Shown here: positions 43,653 to 47,743 of the stretch, piece by piece
How positions within the stretch are numbered: position 1 is the first letter of the stretch
Layout: each line of letters starts with the position of its first letter
Assembly (NCBI GenBank): GCA_038230275.1
Contig: JBBRNO010000038.1
Span: forward strand, 1 to 47,743
Origin: JANXXV01 sp038230275
Lineage (GTDB): Bacteria; Acidobacteriota; Terriglobia; Bryobacterales; Bryobacteraceae
Direction of reading: 5' to 3'
Length of the DNA stretch: 47,743 nt
Notes under the pieces: model-generated
Databases searched by the model: none
What the model was told of the DNA's origin: nothing
What the model saw: the letters and a program-made list of their open reading frames with translations, nothing else
Position numbers and translations under genes: made by a program

Positions 43653-44275
43653 ACGAAGTCTCCCAAGGCAGCCCGCATCTTTTGCGTCGCCCGGAACAGG
43701 CAATTCTTAGCAGCCTCTTCCGTAGTCCCTAACACGTCCCCGATAGCTCTCAGCCGCATCCCCTGATAATGCCGCATCTCGAAAACCATCCTTTCCCGTG
43801 GCGTCATGTCCGTCAAAACCTGAGTGATTCGCGATCCCAACTGCAGGCTCAAAAGCTTCCGCGCCGGATCTCCTTCGGCGCGCTTTTCCGGGACCACTTC
43901 CATGCGGTCCACCGGACCTTCACTGGTTTCCACCACCGTCGGTTCCTCGCGCCGTACCTTGCGCTTCCGCAAATGGTCCAGGCAAAGGTTGGTTACAATC
44001 CGGTACAGCCAGGTATGAAAAGTGCAATCGAAGCGAAAAGTATGCAGGTTGCGATACACCCGCAAGAACGCTTCCTGATAGATGTCGCTGGCGTCGTCAG
44101 GGGACCGCAGCAGGTTCAGCGCCAGCCGGAGCACACTTTGGTCGTAGGCCTGGACAAGTTGCTCGAAGGCGTACTGATCGCCCGCTTGCGCCGCTCTAAT
44201 CAGAGCCGCTTCATCTAGTCCGCTGACCGCTTTTGTGCCTAACGTCGCTACGGCTTCCCCATTTCCTGTCAACAT
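43649..44275 (-). CDS. ECF (RpoE-type) sigma factor
   Basis: 208 residues. Region 2: GDQYAFEQLVQAYDQSVLRL, DDASDIYQEAFLRVYRNLHT, FHTWLYRIVTNLCLDHLRKR. Region 4: LTDMTPRERMVFEMRHYQGM, IGDVLGTTEEAAKNCLFRAT. It is paired with the anti-sigma gene that overlaps its stop. No canonical ribosome-binding site precedes ATG 44275; it starts 40 bp after the S1 gene and may be cotranscribed. Confidence 0.92.
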   Translation of the reverse strand: MLTGNGEAVATLGTKAVSGLDEAALIRAAQAGDQYAFEQLVQAYDQSVLRLALNLLRSPDDASDIYQEAFLRVYRNLHTFRFDCTFHTWLYRIVTNLCLDHLRKRKVRREEPTVVETSEGPVDRMEVVPEKRAEGDPARKLLSLQLGSRITQVLTDMTPRERMVFEMRHYQGMRLRAIGDVLGTTEEAAKNCLFRATQKMRAALGDFV

Positions 44276-44315
44276 GGAGGTAGACGTGTCGAACCGGGAA
44301 ACGTACCGCTTTCGG

Positions 44316-46019
44316 CTAGTTCACCAGTTCGAGTTGGATCTTCTTCTGGCCGGCATCGATAGACACGATCCGGAACGTCCGGACCTGTCCAGCCTTCGCC
44401 GGAGCCTGTTGCGGAGCGGCCAATGACGATTCCACGGCCCCCTGCTTCCACTTGGCGTTCAACATCGCGCTCATGGAGGATAGATCGGCTTTACTCGAAC
44501 CGCCGCCGCCCGAAGATTTTCGCTCGGCCGGAGCATCCACCACAATGCGGCAACTCGCGAATACACCCTCGCCGAGTTCCACTTTGACTTTCTCCTGCTT
44601 CACTTCCACGACCCGCCCGGTCACGGTCTCCCCAGCCTGATGCTCGGCGATATATTCGTCCGCGCTGGTCGGTTCCAGTTGCTTCATACCCAACCGGATG
44701 CGGCGCTTCTCACGATCCAGTTCCAGCACGGTGGCCTTCACCACCTGCCCGGTTTTCAGCATGTCGCGCGGGTGATCCAGACGCTTCTCACGGGTGATGT
44801 CACCCACGTGGATCATCCCTTCCAGCCCTTCGCCCAAATCGACGAACGCGCCAAAGCTGGTGATGCTGGTGATGGGCCCTTCCACAATGCTGCCGGTGGT
44901 GAACTTCTGCTCCACTTGCTCCCACGGGTCGCCCAACGCCTGCTTCAGACCCAGGGAAATGCGGTGCTCGCCGATGTTGACGCCCAGAACCACCACGTCC
45001 ACCTGCTCGCCCACTTTCACCACATCGGCGGGTTTGCGAATCTTCTTCGACCACGACATTTCAGAGATGTGCACCAGGCCATCCACGCCCGGCTCCAATG
45101 TGACGAACGCCCCGAAATCCTGCAAACGCGAAACCGTTCCGGTCACGCGGTCGCCCACTTTATACTTCTGGCTGGCAAGCGTCCACGGATCCGGCATCAA
45201 CTGCTTCATGCCGAGCGACACCTTGCGCGTGTCGCGATTGATCTTCAGCACCTTCACTTCCACCGATTCGCCCTGCTTCAGCACATCAGCCGGCTTGCCA
45301 ATGCGCGTCCACGACATATCGGTTACGTGCAGCAACCCATCCACGCCGCCCAGATCGACGAACGCGCCGAAATCCATCAGGCTGCGCACCGTCCCGCGAA
45401 CGACAGAGCCTTCCTGCAAGCCTTCGAAAGCGGAGTCCCGATTCTTCTTCTCTTCCTCTTCCAGAATCACACGGCGATCCACCACCACATCTTCATTAGC
45501 GGTATCCAGTTTGGTGATCCGGCACTGAATCGGCTGGCCGATCAACCGTTCCATTTCCGCGGCGTCTTTAGCGCCACTACGCGAAGCCGGCAGAAACGCA
45601 CGCACGCCGACGTCCACGCGAAGCCCGCCCTTCACTACTTCGGTGACCGTTCCGGCAATGGTGCTCTGCGCGGCGAAGGCAGCTTCCAGACCACTCCAGT
45701 CTCTGGGCCGCTCCACACGAATCGTGGATAACTCGTAGTAGCCTTCCTCATTCCGCGGACCGATGTTTACCGTAATCAGGTCGCCGGGCTTTACGGAGAC
45801 ATCGCGAAGCTTCTCAGCCGGGATCACACCCTCGGTTTTCCTGCCGATATTGACGAATATCGAATCGGCATTCACGGCGATCACCGTGCCTTGCACCGGT
45901 TCGCCGCGCCCGGATTCGCCCCGGTGCGTGTGCTCGAACTGAGAAAGGATGTCTGCGAAGGAGCTATCTTGTGTGGACGCAGCTTGCTCGTCCATATCGA
46001 CTTGTCGTGGATGCTTCAT
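44316..46019 (-). CDS. rpsA: ribosomal protein S1
   Basis: 567 residues from ATG 46019 (MKHPRQVDMDEQ); ATG 45995 is an alternative, and neither has a clear ribosome-binding site, as is usual for rpsA. Six S1/OB units are visible, beginning VQGTVIAVNADSIFVNIG, IAGTVTEVVKGGLRVDVG, VRGTVRSLMDFGAFVDLGG, VTGTVSRLQDFGAFVTLE, VEGPITSITSFGAFVDLG and VTGRVVEVKQEKVKVELG. It binds mRNA on the 30S subunit and helps initiation. Units 3-5 carry the most canonical motif. Confidence 0.93.
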   Translation of the reverse strand: MKHPRQVDMDEQAASTQDSSFADILSQFEHTHRGESGRGEPVQGTVIAVNADSIFVNIGRKTEGVIPAEKLRDVSVKPGDLITVNIGPRNEEGYYELSTIRVERPRDWSGLEAAFAAQSTIAGTVTEVVKGGLRVDVGVRAFLPASRSGAKDAAEMERLIGQPIQCRITKLDTANEDVVVDRRVILEEEEKKNRDSAFEGLQEGSVVRGTVRSLMDFGAFVDLGGVDGLLHVTDMSWTRIGKPADVLKQGESVEVKVLKINRDTRKVSLGMKQLMPDPWTLASQKYKVGDRVTGTVSRLQDFGAFVTLEPGVDGLVHISEMSWSKKIRKPADVVKVGEQVDVVVLGVNIGEHRISLGLKQALGDPWEQVEQKFTTGSIVEGPITSITSFGAFVDLGEGLEGMIHVGDITREKRLDHPRDMLKTGQVVKATVLELDREKRRIRLGMKQLEPTSADEYIAEHQAGETVTGRVVEVKQEKVKVELGEGVFASCRIVVDAPAERKSSGGGGSSKADLSSMSAMLNAKWKQGAVESSLAAPQQAPAKAGQVRTFRIVSIDAGQKKIQLELVN

Positions 46020-46043
46020 GGAATGTGGGGCTAGAAATCTATT

Positions 46044-46077
46044 TTGACACAATCGCGGATAAGATAGCACTTGTGTC
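46044..46077. promoter_or_regulatory. inverted repeat in the divergent rpsA / kinase gap
   Basis: GACACAA (46046-46052) and TTGTGTC (46071-46077) form a perfect 7-bp inverted repeat 18 bp apart, between the start of rpsA and that of the kinase. A TTGACA (46044-46049) overlaps the left arm on the plus strand, but no good -10 is found at 16-18 bp. The layout suits an operator serving both directions. Confidence 0.35.
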
Positions 46078-47311
46078 CAATGCGCAGGCGATCCGCCTTG
46101 TCCGTCCGCAGGATTTCGTGTGGCTGCTCTTGTTTTCCGCACTGGCGGCGGTTAGCCCGTATCGCACCTGGCTGACCACGGGGCTGCTAGTCGGGCTGGG
46201 AGTTTTCCAGGTCGTCGAGCCGCGGGTGGAATTCTTCGCCAGCAAGCGGGGCACCGTGCTTTCCATACTTTTGAAATTTGCGGCCTGCTACGCCATCATC
46301 GGGTTGACTAACGGCATCAGTAGCACCTACCATCTAATCCTTTTGGTCCCGGTGGTTTCTGCTGCCACTACTTTGAGCCTGCTTGCCACCGCCGGTTTCA
46401 CGGCCCTGGGGATTCTTTCTTATTTGTCGTTCCTGCTCCCCGTCTATATCGACTGGAGCAAATCCGAACTCGATGAGCAGGCTATTGGCGAAATTGGTCT
46501 GAGAATTATTTTTCTGCCGGTGGTTGGTTTTCTCACGCACCAATTGGCGGAGGCGAACCGGGTGGAGGCGCGGCGTTACCAGCTGGCGGCGGAGCAACTG
46601 GCGGAGGCAAATATGAGTTTGCAGGAAGCCGAGGCGGCGGTGCGCCGTTCGGATCGTCTAGCTGCGCTGGGCCAACTTACCGCCGGACTGGCTCACGAGC
46701 TCCGCAATCCCATGGGCACCATGCGGGCCTCGGCCGAGATGCTGCTGAAGAATACCAGTGAGCAGGATAGCGTTACCCGTGAGCTTGCGGGGTTCATCGC
46801 CTCCGAAGTAGACCGCACCAATTCCCTGATCACCCGGTTTCTCGATTTCGCCCGTCCCATGCACCTGCGGTTGGAAAAAACCAATGTGGCGGGAATGATC
46901 GACAAAGCCATCACGGAACTGGAGCGGCACAACCCTCCTTATTCCGTCACGGTGTACCGGAACTATTCCCTCGAGATTCCGCCGATCGAGATGGATGGAG
47001 AGTGGATGGAGCGTGTCATCTACAACCTGCTGCTCAATGCCGCGCAGGCGACAAGTCCGGGCGGCACGGTGACGGTGAAGACGCGCCTGATCGAAAACCA
47101 GGTTGAAATCTCGGTGATCGACCGCGGCTCCGGCATCAAGAAGGAGCATATGGAAAACATATTCAACCCGTTCTTCACCACGAAATCGGACGGCGTCGGA
47201 CTGGGACTGGCGATTGTGTCGAAGATTGTCGATGAACACAACGGGACGATTTCCATCGAGAGCGAACCGGGGAACGGAAGCATTTTCCGCCTCTATCTGC
47301 CGGTGAAATGA
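46073..47311 (+). CDS. membrane-bound sensor histidine kinase
   Basis: About 412 residues from GTG 46073; an in-frame GTG at 45971 would overlap rpsA and adds 34 residues. Five or six membrane helices (FVWLLLFSALAAVSPY, WLTTGLLVGLGVFQVV, YHLILLVPVVSAATTL and others), a coiled-coil linker (LAEANMSLQEAEAAVRRSDR), HisKA with the phospho-His in AGLAHELRNPMGTM, and an HATPase_c domain (VIYNLLLNAAQATSPGGTV, IDRGSGIKKEHM, TKSDGVGLGLAIVSKIV). Its HELRNP box is of the NtrB/AtoS kind that often partners sigma-54 activators. No response regulator is in the window. Confidence 0.9.
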   Translation: MSNAQAIRLVRPQDFVWLLLFSALAAVSPYRTWLTTGLLVGLGVFQVVEPRVEFFASKRGTVLSILLKFAACYAIIGLTNGISSTYHLILLVPVVSAATTLSLLATAGFTALGILSYLSFLLPVYIDWSKSELDEQAIGEIGLRIIFLPVVGFLTHQLAEANRVEARRYQLAAEQLAEANMSLQEAEAAVRRSDRLAALGQLTAGLAHELRNPMGTMRASAEMLLKNTSEQDSVTRELAGFIASEVDRTNSLITRFLDFARPMHLRLEKTNVAGMIDKAITELERHNPPYSVTVYRNYSLEIPPIEMDGEWMERVIYNLLLNAAQATSPGGTVTVKTRLIENQVEISVIDRGSGIKKEHMENIFNPFFTTKSDGVGLGLAIVSKIVDEHNGTISIESEPGNGSIFRLYLPVK

Positions 47312-47322
47312 GCAAATGATCG

Positions 47323-47424
47323 CAAGAATATTTCGCACTATTCCTCACTACTAACAGAGAAGAAAGTTTTGCTTTGTATGGAACGGCGGTTTGCGGGTGA
47401 TCTCGATGGAGCACAAGAGCTTCA
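47323..47424 (+). repeat. 102-bp direct repeat, first copy
   Basis: Matches 47642-47743 at a 319-bp period. The first ~40 bp are loosely similar and the last ~58 bp nearly identical (from AGTTTTGCTT through GTATGGAACGGCGGTT to AGCACAAGAGCTTCA, with four substitutions). The second copy runs into the window edge, so the array may continue. Confidence 0.85.
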
Positions 47425-47494
47425 AAGGGAAAAGCCCGGGGGCGAAATCCCGGGCCTTCCATACATTACGAAGCAAAAGGGGTGGTTCTATTGA
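47378..47494 (+). CDS. possible 38-residue ORF within the repeat
   Basis: ATG 47378 opens MERRFAGDLDGAQELQREKP and ends KGWFY. In the second repeat copy the same start reads MERRFAGNLDEAQELQ before the edge, so the beginning of the ORF is conserved with one synonymous and two non-synonymous changes visible. It contains a GCCCGGG/CCCGGGC hairpin (47434-47455). No family recognised; could equally be a non-coding repeat. Confidence 0.25.
   Translation: MERRFAGDLDGAQELQREKPGGEIPGLPYITKQKGWFY
47434..47455 (-). terminator. 7-bp GC hairpin after the kinase gene
   Basis: GCCCGGG (47434-47440) pairs with CCCGGGC (47449-47455) around 8 nt. On the minus strand it is followed by TTTTCCCTTT, so it could terminate transcription coming from the right edge. 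The rest of 47495-47641 shows only a weaker hairpin (GGCGAT/ATCGCT near 47585-47601). Confidence 0.35.
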
Positions 47495-47641
47495 TCACTC
47501 TAAAGATCAGGATTGTACTGATTCTCATCGGTACCATTGAGTTGGCCGTCCTCATCCGAAAGATAAGGTAAGCTAACCGGGCCTGGCGATCAAACCATCG
47601 CTGGGCCTCTGATCACTAGGATACACTGTTTCGCCGGAAAC

Positions 47642-47743
47642 CAAGAACATTTCCACTCATTCCCCACTACTATTGCAGTTGCAAGTTTTGCTTCGTATGG
47701 AACGGCGGTTCGCGGGTAATCTCGATGAAGCACAAGAGCTTCA
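47642..47743 (+). repeat. 102-bp direct repeat, second copy (cut by window end)
   Basis: Second copy of the 47323-47424 repeat; includes an ATG at 47697 that opens the same small ORF. Confidence 0.85.

Noticed and set aside
1..47743. CRISPR arrays, rRNA and tRNA genes
   Set aside because: No regularly spaced short repeats with unique spacers and no conserved rRNA or tRNA segments were found on reading the window.

Overview
The window is GC-rich, densely coded DNA that looks like an acidobacterium of the Solibacter/Bryobacter lineage. The inference rests on a secreted protein ending in a TIGR03437-type domain (an expansion typical of that lineage), the style of the flagellar proteins, and proline/alanine-rich linkers. 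No rRNA, tRNA or CRISPR array was found, so the placement is an inference.

Layout. 1-0.9 kb: tail of a DUF4357 protein and a two-gene unit that looks like a toxin-antitoxin pair (ribbon-helix-helix protein plus a small unknown). 0.9-12.1 kb: mixed housekeeping and accessory genes: a cupin sugar-isomerase-like protein, a secreted TIGR03437 protein, ComEC, a Tat-exported molybdopterin oxidoreductase with its cytochrome b561 partner, a tandem DUF2007 protein, a peptidoglycan-binding-like protein, an ankyrin protein, and a fusion of glycerophosphodiesterase with a cyanophycinase-like S51 peptidase. 12.1-13.3 kb: flaG-fliS behind a perfect sigma-28 promoter, then a small membrane protein. 13.25-23.7 kb: a nested island (below). 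23.7-28.5 kb (minus): flgF-flgG-flgA-flgH-flgI-flgJ-flgM. 28.7-40.7 kb (plus): fliK-flgD-flgE-fliN-fliO-fliP-fliQ-fliR-flhB-flhA-flhF-fliA, a FliY/FliN-like gene and a small coiled-coil protein. The two operons diverge from a 213-bp gap with sigma-54-like sites on both strands. 40.7-46.0 kb (minus): ribosomal protein S1, an ECF sigma factor, its zinc-finger/HEAT-repeat anti-sigma partner, a DUF4097-like exported protein and a two-PDZ exported protein. 46.1-47.3 kb: a membrane histidine kinase. The right edge holds a 102-bp direct repeat that carries the start of a tiny ORF in each copy.

The island. A complete minus-strand chemotaxis operon (cheA-cheW-small CxxCH protein-globin-coupled MCP-cheY-cheB-cheR-cheX) occupies about 14.44-22.89 kb. 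It sits inside one IS3-type transposase gene. The N-terminal 194 codons lie at 23472-22891 and stop after GYR. The C-terminal part restarts at 14439 with LTYMM and runs to 13713. Joined, the two pieces give one continuous transposase, apart from a 4-bp frameshift. Outside the IS, a roughly 200-bp imperfect direct repeat (13253-13472 and 23541-23722) duplicates the junction between the small membrane gene and the 3' end of flgM. This implies that the fliS side and the flgM side were once adjacent. The receptor has no transmembrane segment and carries a HemAT-like globin domain, so the cassette reads as a portable aerotaxis (oxygen-sensing) pathway with its own sigma-28-like promoter, placed in the middle of a flagellar locus. 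Within it, an 82-residue exported protein with a doubled-CXXCH motif (second motif mutated) overlaps the receptor start by ATGA.
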